Assembly (NCBI RefSeq): GCF_001544555.2
Contig: NZ_FCOK02000049.1
Span: forward strand, 1-64,000
Length of the DNA stretch: 64,000 nucleotides
Direction of reading: 5' to 3'
From: Caballeronia udeis
Lineage (GTDB): Bacteria > Pseudomonadota > Gammaproteobacteria > Burkholderiales > Burkholderiaceae
In this document: in pieces, positions 53,168 to 61,358 of the stretch
How the letters are laid out: each line of letters begins with the position of its first letter
Numbering within the stretch: the stretch's first letter is position 1
Notes under the pieces: model-generated
The model's input: only the letters and a program-made list of their open reading frames with translations
Databases searched by the model: none
What the model was told of the DNA's origin: nothing
Position numbers and translations under genes: made by a program

Positions 53168-54226
53168 ATGAGCATCATCGTTCGCAATTTGCAGAAGCGC
53201 TTCGGCGATTTCGTCGCGCTGGACAACGTCTCGCTCGACTTCCCGTCGGGCGAGCTCGTCGCGCTGCTCGGGCCGTCGGGCTGTGGCAAGACCACGCTGC
53301 TGCGCGTGATCGCGGGGCTGGAATACGCGGACACCGGTTCGGTCGTGCTGAACGGCGAGGACGTCGCGGCCGTGGGCGCGCGCGAGCGGCAGGTCGGTTT
53401 CGTATTCCAGCATTACGCGCTGTTCCGGCATATGACCGTGTTCGAGAACGTGGCGTTCGGCCTGCGCGTGAAACCGCGCAAGGAGCGGCCGTCCGAAGCG
53501 GTGATCCGCGAGAAAGTGCATGAATTGCTCAAGCTCGTGCAGCTCGACTGGCTGGCGCAGCGGTTTCCATCGGAGCTTTCCGGTGGGCAGCGGCAGCGGA
53601 TTGCGTTGGCCCGGGCGCTGGCAGTCGAACCGAAAGTACTGCTGCTCGACGAGCCGTTCGGTGCACTCGACGCCAAGGTCCGCAAGGAACTGCGCAGCTG
53701 GCTGCGGCGTTTGCACGACGACCTGCATATTTCGACTATTTTCGTCACGCACGATCAGGAAGAGGCGCTTGAAGTCGCCGACCGGATCGTAGTGCTCAAT
53801 CGTGGTCACGTGGAGCAGGTCGGCAGTCCGCAAGATGTCTATGATCATCCACAGACGTCATTCGTCTATGAGTTCCTTGGCGCGGCGAACCGGCTCAAGG
53901 GCAGTGTGGATGCGAACGGTTTTGTGGCGCAAGGCGCCGCGCAGCCGATCGTTACCGAGGCGAATTTCGCGGGTCCTGCGGTGGCTTACGTACGGCCGCA
54001 CGACCTGACACTGTTCCCGACGGCGAGCGGTCATCGAGATGGCATCGTGGTCGATGTCCGCCGTGTCGTCACGCTCGGCGGCTCGGTGCGCGTGGACCTG
54101 GAAGGCGCCGAAGGCAATGTGCTGGAAGCGGAACTGGATCGCGAAACCTGGCGTGGATTAAATCTGAATATTGGCGATGGCGTGACCGCCGTGCCGCGTG
54201 TTCTGCGTGTGTTCCCGGCGCATTGA
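53168..54226 (+). CDS. cysA: Sulfate ABC transporter ATP-binding protein CysA
   Basis: Protein of 352 residues. Walker A is GPSGCGKT at 35-42, the signature is LSGGQRQRIALARAL, Walker B is VLLLDEPFGALDAKVR, and the H-loop is FVTHDQEEALEVAD. The C-terminal TOBE/regulatory domain (about 240-352) is intact and is typical of CysA. It drives import of sulfate and thiosulfate. Confidence 0.96.
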   Translation: MSIIVRNLQKRFGDFVALDNVSLDFPSGELVALLGPSGCGKTTLLRVIAGLEYADTGSVVLNGEDVAAVGARERQVGFVFQHYALFRHMTVFENVAFGLRVKPRKERPSEAVIREKVHELLKLVQLDWLAQRFPSELSGGQRQRIALARALAVEPKVLLLDEPFGALDAKVRKELRSWLRRLHDDLHISTIFVTHDQEEALEVADRIVVLNRGHVEQVGSPQDVYDHPQTSFVYEFLGAANRLKGSVDANGFVAQGAAQPIVTEANFAGPAVAYVRPHDLTLFPTASGHRDGIVVDVRRVVTLGGSVRVDLEGAEGNVLEAELDRETWRGLNLNIGDGVTAVPRVLRVFPAH

Positions 54227-54264
54227 GCTTACTGAATCAAGCATACTGAAAAAGAGAGGCTGAC

Positions 54265-55191
54265 ATGAACTTCCAGCAATTGCGTTTCGTACGCGAAGCC
54301 GTCCGGCAGAACATGAATCTGACCGAGGTCGCGAACGTGCTTTATACGTCGCAATCGGGTGTATCGAAGCAGATCAAGGACCTCGAGGACGAACTCGGCG
54401 TCGATATCTTCATTCGACGCGGCAAGCGTTTGACGGGTCTGACCGAGCCGGGCAAAGAGGTGCATCAGGTGATCGAGCGGATGCTGCTCGATGCCGAGAA
54501 CCTGCGCCGCGTGGCCCGCCAGTTCGCCGATCAGGACAACGGCCATCTGGTGGTCGCGACCACCCACACGCAGGCGCGTTACGCGTTGCCTAAAGTGATC
54601 CGCCAGTTCACGGAAGTGTTCCCGAAGGTCCATCTCGCGCTGCGTCAGGGCAGCCCGCAACAGATCGCGCAGATGATTATCAATGGCGAAGCGGATATTG
54701 GCATCTCGACCGAAGCACTCGACCGGTACCCGGATATCGTCACGTTCCCGTGCTACTCGTGGCATCACACGGTGGTCGTGCCAAAGGGGCATCCGCTGGT
54801 CGGCCGCGAGAACATCACGCTCGACGAGATCGCGGAATATCCGATCGTTACGTATGACCACGATTTCACCGGCCGTTCGCATGTTGACCAGGCGTTTGCG
54901 AAAGCGGGCGCGCTGCCGGACGTGGTGCTGACCGCTATCGATGCCGACGTGATCAAGACGTACGTGGAATTGGGCATGGGCATCGGCATTGTGGCCGCGA
55001 TGGCCTTCGACGAAAAACGCGATACCGAACTCGTCGCGCTCGACACGCAACATCTGTTCGAAGCCAGCACCACGCGCGTGGGCTTGAGGAAGGGCGCTTT
55101 CCTGAGGGCGTATGCGTACAGGCTGATCGAGATGTTCGCGCCGCAACTCGACGAAGCGCAGATCGCGGCGCAACTGCGGGAAGCTGCCTAA
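54265..55191 (+). CDS. cysB: LysR-family regulator CysB
   Basis: Protein of 308 residues. The N-terminal helix-turn-helix MNFQQLRFVREAVRQNMNLTEVANVLYTSQSGVSKQIKDLE is nearly diagnostic for CysB/Cbl, and the effector domain has the GHLVVATTHTQARYALP segment that binds N-acetylserine and sulfate/thiosulfate. It probably activates its own cluster and other sulfur genes when sulfur is limiting. It lies 38 bases after cysA in the same orientation. Confidence 0.92.
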   Translation: MNFQQLRFVREAVRQNMNLTEVANVLYTSQSGVSKQIKDLEDELGVDIFIRRGKRLTGLTEPGKEVHQVIERMLLDAENLRRVARQFADQDNGHLVVATTHTQARYALPKVIRQFTEVFPKVHLALRQGSPQQIAQMIINGEADIGISTEALDRYPDIVTFPCYSWHHTVVVPKGHPLVGRENITLDEIAEYPIVTYDHDFTGRSHVDQAFAKAGALPDVVLTAIDADVIKTYVELGMGIGIVAAMAFDEKRDTELVALDTQHLFEASTTRVGLRKGAFLRAYAYRLIEMFAPQLDEAQIAAQLREAA

Positions 55192-55251
55192 GCCTTGAAA
55201 AGCTCAACGGCTTAAAAAGCAGCCGGCCGCCGCTCCGCTACAATTACGGCC

Positions 55252-56256
55252 ATGAACTCCTCACACACTTCATTGCCGCGGATTGCGGTGCTGGCCACCG
55301 GCGGAACCATCGCCGGCGAGGCCGGCGATGCCTCGAAAACCTCGGGTTACAAGGCCGGCGTACTCGGCGTCGATAAACTGCTCGGCGCCGTGCCTTCGCT
55401 CTCGCAAGTCGCGCAGATCCACGCCGAGCAAGTAGCGAGCATCGACAGCAAGGACATGACTCCGGCGCTATGGGCCACACTCTGCGCGCGGGTGAACGCG
55501 TTGCTGGCGCAGGACGATATCGACGGGATTGTCATCACGCACGGTACCGACACGCTCGAGGAAACCGCCTACCTGCTGCATCTGACCGTCAAAAGCGAGA
55601 AGCCCGTGGTGCTGACGGCAGCCATGCGGCCGGCGACAGCCTTGTCCGCCGATGGCCCCCTGAATCTTCTCAACGCCGTGACGGTGGCGGCAAGCCGGGT
55701 ATCGTGGAAGCAGGGCGTGCTGGTCGCGTTCAACAACCAGATTCACTGCGCCCGCGATGTGACCAAGACGAGCACTTTTGCCGTCGACGCCTTCCGGTCC
55801 CCCGAAGGCGGTGCGCTTGGTTGGGTGCAGGACGGCCAGGTGGAATTCCAGCGCTCAGTGGTGAGGCCGCATACGCTGCGCAGCCCGTTCCAGATGTCCG
55901 CTGATCTGCCCGCGGTCGAGATCGTGACGAGTTATGCGGGGGCGTCGCGCGCCGCTATCGATGCATTCATTGCCGCCGGCGTCAAAGGCCTGGTGATCGC
56001 CGGGACGGGCAATGGCTCACTTCATTCAACGCTTCAACAGGCCGTTGCCGAAGCCGTCAGGCAAGGCGTGGCGGTGGTGCGGTCCTCGCGGGTAGGAGCG
56101 GGGCATGTGATGCGCAATGGCGCCGCGCCGGACGATGCACTTGGTTCGATCACGGCAGACGCTTTGAACCCGTACAAGGCGCGTGTGCTGCTGATGCTGG
56201 CGTTGGCGGCGGGCACTGCGTCGGCAGACCTGCAGCGCGTGTTCGATACCTATTGA
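55252..56256 (+). CDS. ansB: Type II L-asparaginase
   Basis: Protein of 334 residues that hydrolyses asparagine to aspartate and ammonia. Two nucleophilic Thr motifs are intact: LATGGTIAGEA near the N-terminus and HGTDTLEETAYLL near residue 100, the latter with the Asp-Lys relay. It lacks an obvious Sec signal peptide, unlike E. coli AnsB, so it may be cytoplasmic or exported another way. It is monocistronic, 60 bases after cysB. Confidence 0.9.
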   Translation: MNSSHTSLPRIAVLATGGTIAGEAGDASKTSGYKAGVLGVDKLLGAVPSLSQVAQIHAEQVASIDSKDMTPALWATLCARVNALLAQDDIDGIVITHGTDTLEETAYLLHLTVKSEKPVVLTAAMRPATALSADGPLNLLNAVTVAASRVSWKQGVLVAFNNQIHCARDVTKTSTFAVDAFRSPEGGALGWVQDGQVEFQRSVVRPHTLRSPFQMSADLPAVEIVTSYAGASRAAIDAFIAAGVKGLVIAGTGNGSLHSTLQQAVAEAVRQGVAVVRSSRVGAGHVMRNGAAPDDALGSITADALNPYKARVLLMLALAAGTASADLQRVFDTY

Positions 56257-56289
56257 TCGTGGCGACGCCGGACTTCCGGCGCTAGCGTT

Positions 56290-56751
56290 CTATCCGCCCA
56301 GTATCTTCCGATACTGCACAAACCCCGACCGGTCCGCGATGCGGTCGTATAACTGCATTGCGTCGGTATTGGTTTCATGCGTCAGCCACCAGACGCGCGA
56401 GCATTGTGCTTCTTCGGCCTTGGCATAGACATGCTCGATCAGCTTGCGTCCAATCCCGGCTCCGCGAATATCCGGTTCCACGTATAGGTCCTGCAGATAA
56501 CAATAGTCGCCGGTAGTCCAGCACGACCGATGCATGATCCAGTGCACCATCCCGACTACGCGGCCATCCATTACCGCCACTGCAGCAAATACCGGCTCCG
56601 ATGGATCGAGCATTCGCATCCATGTGCGCAGCGTGGTGTCCATGGGGATATCGGTCTTGTAGAAAGCCTGATAACCGCGCCATAGCGTCAACCACGCATC
56701 AAAGTCAGCAACGACCACCGATCTGATCTGAGGAGGGAGTGTTGATGTCAT
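56290..56751 (-). CDS. GNAT-family N-acetyltransferase
   Basis: Protein of 153 residues with a GNAT fold: acetyl-CoA loop RGAGIGRKLIEHVYAKA near 100-117 and the preceding DLYVEPDI strand, both canonical. The start at 56751 is chosen to begin MTSTLPPQIRSVVVADFDAW, removing an 83-residue run-in that lacks similarity. The substrate is unknown. Its AGGAGGGAG-like ribosome-binding site supports the start. Confidence 0.88.
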   Translation of the reverse strand: MTSTLPPQIRSVVVADFDAWLTLWRGYQAFYKTDIPMDTTLRTWMRMLDPSEPVFAAVAVMDGRVVGMVHWIMHRSCWTTGDYCYLQDLYVEPDIRGAGIGRKLIEHVYAKAEEAQCSRVWWLTHETNTDAMQLYDRIADRSGFVQYRKILGG

Positions 56752-57311
56752 GGTCGTGCGTTTCCCGACAGGTGATTGGAACAGTGCGAAATAGTGTGGG
56801 AGATCATAGTGCGCTTCAGCAAAGGCAAAAAGATCCAGCCGCGCTCGTTTTCCAGGAGCCACGTGCCGGAAGCGGCCATCGCGTGAAATAGTCAGGGGGG
56901 CAATGGCGGATTCGCGTGTTTCAGATGTTGATGCGGTCTGGAAAAGTGATGCAGTATTTCGCACAAAGACTGATATGCGTTTCGGAAAATATGATCGCAA
57001 TCGGCAACACGTTTACCTGGTGAAACCATTGCCGCGATAACCTCTCGATGCACCGTAACGGCAGTCAAATTCCCTTGGAGAGTGCGTGTCCATGCACTAG
57101 ACTTGAGCCAGGATTTTCGAGGCTGATAGTCCCTGCGATCACCCGAAACAGCGAAGCGGCATACTGGTGGAAACACAGGGCATGGTTAATCAGGCTTTGA
57201 TTTGTGTTTCACTTCGGTTTTATATATTTCGTAATCCTATTAAATTTTCGATTTTCAGATTATCGAAATATAGGGTGCGCCGGTTCGCAACCCGGATTGA
57301 CGGGACAAGTG
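56752..57311. other. Long intergenic region with AT-rich islet edge
   Basis: About 560 bases without a supported gene. From roughly 57180 the composition falls sharply in GC, up to the start at 57312, unlike the flanking chromosomal DNA. It contains a nine-base inverted repeat at 57223-57231 and 57264-57272. Confidence 0.5.
57223..57272. promoter_or_regulatory. AT-rich inverted repeat upstream of NDT-like gene
   Basis: Arms TATATTTCG / CGAAATATA (9 of 9) separated by 32 bases, extended imperfectly to TATATTTCGTAAT / ATTATCGAAATATA. It lies 40 bases upstream of the start at 57312 in low-GC DNA and could be an operator or a large hairpin. Confidence 0.4.
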
Positions 57312-57932
57312 ATGAAACATCCCATGGCTGTGTATTCGCTGCAGGAGCTGCACCGGTCGCTTGTGCAAACAACGCTGCGGACAGAAAGTCCCGATTCTTC
57401 TGTGGGTGACACTTCACTCAGGCTATTTATCAGGCAACCATTCACCGAGTCGGGTGAGTCACAGCAGCGCTTGATCGAACAGATACTGCAAATAATCGAC
57501 ACCGCCAATGACCCGCGCTGTCCTTTCAACTATCTCACCGGCACCAGCGCTGAAAGTGCTGACACCTTCAGGGAATCGTTTGAGCGTAACCGTCACCTGC
57601 CGTTTACGCCGAAGAACTTTCGTGACTATCGGCTGAAGTTGCTGGACCAGGCCGATGCCCTGATCAATATCAGGGTCGGCATGAGTGAGAGCAGCGCCTT
57701 TGAACTGAGTTATCACATCTTCAAGGGGCAATGTTCCCCGATCCTGTTTCTCGTCTGGAAGCATGCTCCGATCAAGACAACGCTCATTCGGGAGCTCGAT
57801 GATTTATGTGAGGTGACTTACCTGGAGTTCGAATGCGCGGACGAGTTGAGGGCAGGCATCCACGGTTTTTTTCATATGCTGTCGACCAGACGTGCGGCCC
57901 AGAATGCAGTGCTCCGGGAAAAGATGATTTGA
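57312..57932 (+). CDS. Nucleoside 2-deoxyribosyltransferase-like protein
   Basis: Protein of 206 residues beginning MKHPMAVYSLQELHRSLVQ, without signal peptide or membrane helix. The C-terminal half carries DQADALINIRVGMSESSAFE followed by LSYHIFKGQCSPILFLVW, an arrangement like the active-site loop of the nucleoside 2-deoxyribosyltransferase fold, in which a Ser/Glu pair binds ribose. The N-terminal half is unique. It is convergent with the Vat-like gene, sits in AT-poorer neighbourhood than its promoter, and may be recently acquired. The family call is tentative; it could be a distant NDT-fold enzyme or an effector. Confidence 0.45.
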   Translation: MKHPMAVYSLQELHRSLVQTTLRTESPDSSVGDTSLRLFIRQPFTESGESQQRLIEQILQIIDTANDPRCPFNYLTGTSAESADTFRESFERNRHLPFTPKNFRDYRLKLLDQADALINIRVGMSESSAFELSYHIFKGQCSPILFLVWKHAPIKTTLIRELDDLCEVTYLEFECADELRAGIHGFFHMLSTRRAAQNAVLREKMI

Positions 57933-57997
57933 TAAGGCGACGCGGCTGATGCAGGTCAGTCGTTCTTGGCGGAGCCTGCGCGGACCCGGGAACAAAA

Positions 57998-58639
57998 TCA
58001 GCCTCCCTTCGCGCAGTCGCTCAGGCGCTCAACATCGCCGGACACAATATGCGCGAGATGCCGGGTAATCGATTCGATTGGCCAGTCCCACCAAGCGAGT
58101 GCCTGGAGTCTGGCAGCGACACCGGACGCGAATCGTTCCTTAAGCGGTTTTGCCGGGTTGCCTCCCACGATCGTATAGGCGGGAACATTGCTGGTGACGA
58201 CAGATCGTGACGACACAATCGCGCCGTCGCCAATCCTGACTCCCGGCATGATAAGCGCGTCGTAGCCAATCCATACGTCGTTGCCGATTACGGTATCGCC
58301 CTTATAGGGAAGGTCGCTGATCGCAGGTGTGACCTTTTCCCAGCCATTGCCGAAAATCTGAAACGGATAAGTGGATATGCCCGAGAGCTTGTGATTCGCC
58401 CCGTTCATGACGAACTGAGCGCCTTTGGCAATCGCACAGAATTTTCCGATCACCAGTTTGTCGCCGATGAACGGGTAGTGATACAGGACATTTCGTTCGA
58501 AGTTCTCCGAATCCTCGGGATCGTCGTAATACGTGTAGTCCCCAATCAAGATGTTCGGGTTGCGCACGGTATTTTTGATGAAACAGACTTGCGGAAATCC
58601 CTTCATGGGATGTTTGTTGTTTGGATCAGGACCGTTCAC
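57998..58639 (-). CDS. Vat-like xenobiotic O-acetyltransferase
   Basis: Protein of 213 residues with a left-handed beta-helix (hexapeptide) fold. The segments GDYTYYDDPEDSENFERNVL, GDKLVIGKFCAIAKGAQFVM, NGANHK, GNGWEKVTP, IGNDVWIGYDALIMPGVRIG and GGNPAKPLKERF run in the order seen in Vat/CatB streptogramin and chloramphenicol acetyltransferases; the NGANHK His is the catalytic base. A GTG start at 58639 with AGGAGG four bases upstream gives a Vat-like N-terminus (VNGPDPNN). It acetylates an unknown hydroxyl substrate, possibly an antibiotic. It is tail-to-tail with the NDT-like gene. Confidence 0.88.
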   Translation of the reverse strand: MNGPDPNNKHPMKGFPQVCFIKNTVRNPNILIGDYTYYDDPEDSENFERNVLYHYPFIGDKLVIGKFCAIAKGAQFVMNGANHKLSGISTYPFQIFGNGWEKVTPAISDLPYKGDTVIGNDVWIGYDALIMPGVRIGDGAIVSSRSVVTSNVPAYTIVGGNPAKPLKERFASGVAARLQALAWWDWPIESITRHLAHIVSGDVERLSDCAKGG

Positions 58640-58838
58640 ATGACCTCCTCGAAACCTGGTCGCGAATTCGCCGGGCATCAAAGCTTTGCCCGCTTCAGCG
58701 TTCGATGTAGGCGAGTAGTGTATTGGCAAAGCTGTCTGCCGGTCTATGCCGCCGCGCTGCCAAAACTGCCCCTGAAAACCGATGCAACAAAAAACGCGAC
58801 CCTCGAGTTGCGTTTCTGTTCAACCATTCGCCCGGTCT

Positions 58839-59339
58839 TCAAGCCAGGACGGGAATCCGCAGAACCTGTCCGGGGTAAATCTTGTCCGGGCTCTTGAGCA
58901 TCGGTTTGTTGGCTTCGAAGATCACGTCGTTCTTTGCGCCGCTGCCGTAGTACTTGTCGGCGATCTTCCAGAGATTGTCGCCAGAAACTACGGTATGGAA
59001 TTGCGAAACAGGCGTGGGGTTCAGCACGGTGAGTTGGTCGTCGACCTTGTCCACATGCTGCACATTACCTGCTGCCACGAGGATTTTCTCCTTGGTCGCC
59101 TGATCGGCGGCCTGACCGCTCACCGTGACCGTATGCGACGCGCCGTCGAAGCTGACTTGCAGGTTGTCGGCATTCAGGCCTTGCGTGCGAATGTAGGCTG
59201 CAATTGCATCGCCAGCCGTCTTGTTGAGCGCGGCGACATCCGGTGCCGGTGCTGCTCCTGCCGGTGCGGCTGTTGCTGTAGTTGATACAGCGCCGAACAA
59301 CTTCTCGCCAGCGTCCTTGATGAAACTGAAAATGCCCAT
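58839..59339 (-). CDS. BON-LysM protein (Kbp/YgaU-like)
   Basis: Protein of 166 residues: short hydrophobic N-terminal part (MGIFSFIKDAGEKLFGAV), a BON domain about 40-105 (ADNLQVSFDGASHTVTVSGQA), and a C-terminal LysM domain about 112-162 (HTVVSGDNLWKIADKYYG). This two-domain order is that of Kbp (YgaU), a cytoplasmic potassium-binding protein, though a peptidoglycan link through LysM is possible. The start matches the Kbp-family MGIFSF N-terminus. Confidence 0.9.
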   Translation of the reverse strand: MGIFSFIKDAGEKLFGAVSTTATAAPAGAAPAPDVAALNKTAGDAIAAYIRTQGLNADNLQVSFDGASHTVTVSGQAADQATKEKILVAAGNVQHVDKVDDQLTVLNPTPVSQFHTVVSGDNLWKIADKYYGSGAKNDVIFEANKPMLKSPDKIYPGQVLRIPVLA

Positions 59340-59640
59340 GTTGCAACTCCTGTAATGACCGCGTGAATCGGCACGATAAGGCCGAGTCCTTTAGTCGCGA
59401 GAACTAACCGATAGTTCTCGGTTTCACCGATGGAGTTGTAATACTGTGTGGATGGATATTTTTTGACACGCTTGAGTCAACAAAGCAAAGAAAGATCCGG
59501 CAAGGCGGACACCCGGCAATGACGTCTGACCGACCAAGGCTTCCACGTCATCACCGGGCGCCGCTTGACGGACCCCGCTTTATTGCACTTTCTGCAACCG
59601 GCTATGCGCACGCATAGGCGTCAGCCGGTTTTCGAGCAGT
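59340..59640. other. Intergenic region with nested hairpins before glxR end
   Basis: About 300 bases between the BON-LysM gene and the end of glxR. It holds AACCGGCT / AGCCGGTT arms (59596-59603, 59623-59630) around an inner ATGCG/CGCAT stem. There is no U-run on the glxR strand, so it is not a canonical terminator. No gene is seen. Confidence 0.45.
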
Positions 59641-60522
59641 TCATTCGGTAACCTGATGATTCGACATCAGTTCCAGCGCCTTCACCATTCCTGAGTGATC
59701 CCACTCGCGTCCGCCGTTCGCCACGCACACGCTGAACAATTGCTGCGCGCTCGCCGTATGCGGCAAAGCAAGACCCAGTTTCTTCGCACTTTCCAGCGCG
59801 AGGTTCAGATCCTTCTGGTGCAATTCGATCCGGAAGCCCGGATTGAACGTGCGCTTCGTCATGCGTTCGCCGTGAACTTCCAATATCCGCGATGCCGCGA
59901 ATCCACCCATCAACGCACGCCGCACGCGCTCAGGATCCGCACCGGACTTTGAAGCGAACAGCAACGCCTCGGCCACCGCTTCGATGTTCAACGCGACGAT
60001 AATCTGGTTCGCGACCTTGCAGGTCTGTCCGGCGCCGTTATCGCCGATGAGGGTCACGTTCTTGCCCATGACATCGAAGAGCGGCTTTGCGCGTTCGAAC
60101 GCCGCTTCCGGCCCACCGACCATGATCGTCAGCGAGGCTTCACGCGCACCGACTTCGCCGCCTGACACCGGCGCATCGAGATAATCGCAGCCGAGCGCGT
60201 TGATTTTCTTCGCGAACGCTTGCGTCTCGATCGGCGAGATCGAGCTCATATCGATAACAAGCTGGCCTTTTTCCAGACCTTGCGCAACACCGTCCTCGGC
60301 GAACAGGACGTTAGCGACATCGGGCGTGTCCGGCACCATGATGACGACGATTTCGCTTGTCCGGGCGACGTCGGTAGAGCTGGCAACCACTTTACCCAGC
60401 GAGCGCAGGTCGTCCGGCACGGGATACGCGCCGTTCAGCACCAGCGAATGGCCTGCTTTCTTCAAATTGCGCGCCATGTGCGCGCCCATGATGCCCAGGC
60501 CGATAAATCCGATTGTTGCCAT
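59641..60522 (-). CDS. glxR: 2-hydroxy-3-oxopropionate reductase (tartronate semialdehyde reductase)
   Basis: Protein of 293 residues of the beta-hydroxyacid dehydrogenase family; reduces tartronate semialdehyde to D-glycerate with NAD(P)H. N-terminal Rossmann motif FIGLGIMGAHMARNL, the substrate loop DAPVSGGEVGAREASLTIMVGG, and catalytic Lys in GAGQTCKVANQIIVALN are present. It is the last gene of the gcl-hyi-glxR operon, starting 18 bases after the hyi stop. Confidence 0.95.
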   Translation of the reverse strand: MATIGFIGLGIMGAHMARNLKKAGHSLVLNGAYPVPDDLRSLGKVVASSTDVARTSEIVVIMVPDTPDVANVLFAEDGVAQGLEKGQLVIDMSSISPIETQAFAKKINALGCDYLDAPVSGGEVGAREASLTIMVGGPEAAFERAKPLFDVMGKNVTLIGDNGAGQTCKVANQIIVALNIEAVAEALLFASKSGADPERVRRALMGGFAASRILEVHGERMTKRTFNPGFRIELHQKDLNLALESAKKLGLALPHTASAQQLFSVCVANGGREWDHSGMVKALELMSNHQVTE

Positions 60523-60540
60523 TGCGTGTCTCTCCTCCAG

Positions 60541-61344
60541 TTATGCCACTGCTCGCGCAGTCTTCCAGCCGGCGATTTCCTGCAGCCAGCCAAGACCGGC
60601 TCCAGTGGTGCCGCGCGGTTTGTATTCGCAACCAATCCAGCCGTCGTAGCCCAGCGAATCGAGCAACGAGAACAGGAACGGATAGTTGATCTCGCCCGTG
60701 CCGGGCTCGTTGCGGCCGGGGTTATCGGCCAGTTGAATATGCGCAATCGACGGCAGGTTGCGCTTGATCGTGGCAGCCAGTTCGCCTTCCATGCGCTGCA
60801 TGTGATAGATGTCGTATTGCAGGAACAGGTTGTCCGAGCCCACGTCGCGAATCACGTCCAGCCCTTCCTGTGACCGGTTCAGCGCGAAGCCGGGGATATC
60901 GAAGTGATTGCACGGCTCGACCAGCAGCTTGATGCCTTCTTTGTTCAACGCGGCGGCCGCAAACTTCAAGTTCTCGACGATGGTTGCCCGCGCTTCCTCA
61001 CGGCTCACCGATGCCGGCGGAATCCCAACGAGGCAATTGAGTTGCAGCACGTTCAACGCCTTTGCGTACTCGATTGCCCGCGTCACGCCTTCACGGAATT
61101 CTTCGCCGCGATCGGGCAGGCACGCTATGCCACGCTCGCCTGCTTCCCAATTCCCGGCAGGCAGGTTGTGCAGCACGAGCTCGAGATTGTTCGCATCGAG
61201 ACGCTGACGCAGGTCTGCTGCCGGGTACGGATACGGGAACAGGAATTCAACCGCTTCGAAGCCCGCTTCCGCTGCTGCTGCGAAGCGGTCGAGGAACGGC
61301 ACCTCGTTGAACAGCATGGTCAGGTTTGCAGCAAATTTCGGCAT
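60541..61344 (-). CDS. hyi: Hydroxypyruvate isomerase
   Basis: Protein of 267 residues with a xylose-isomerase-like TIM barrel, interconverting hydroxypyruvate and tartronate semialdehyde. It begins MPKFAANLTMLFNEVPFLDR and has metal-binding acidic residues in EPCNHFDIPGF, QYDIYHMQ and GCEYKPRG. It lies between gcl and glxR with 14- and 18-base gaps, a typical glyoxylate-pathway operon. Confidence 0.95.
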   Translation of the reverse strand: MPKFAANLTMLFNEVPFLDRFAAAAEAGFEAVEFLFPYPYPAADLRQRLDANNLELVLHNLPAGNWEAGERGIACLPDRGEEFREGVTRAIEYAKALNVLQLNCLVGIPPASVSREEARATIVENLKFAAAALNKEGIKLLVEPCNHFDIPGFALNRSQEGLDVIRDVGSDNLFLQYDIYHMQRMEGELAATIKRNLPSIAHIQLADNPGRNEPGTGEINYPFLFSLLDSLGYDGWIGCEYKPRGTTGAGLGWLQEIAGWKTARAVA

Positions 61345-61358
61345 GGTTTTGTTCTCTC

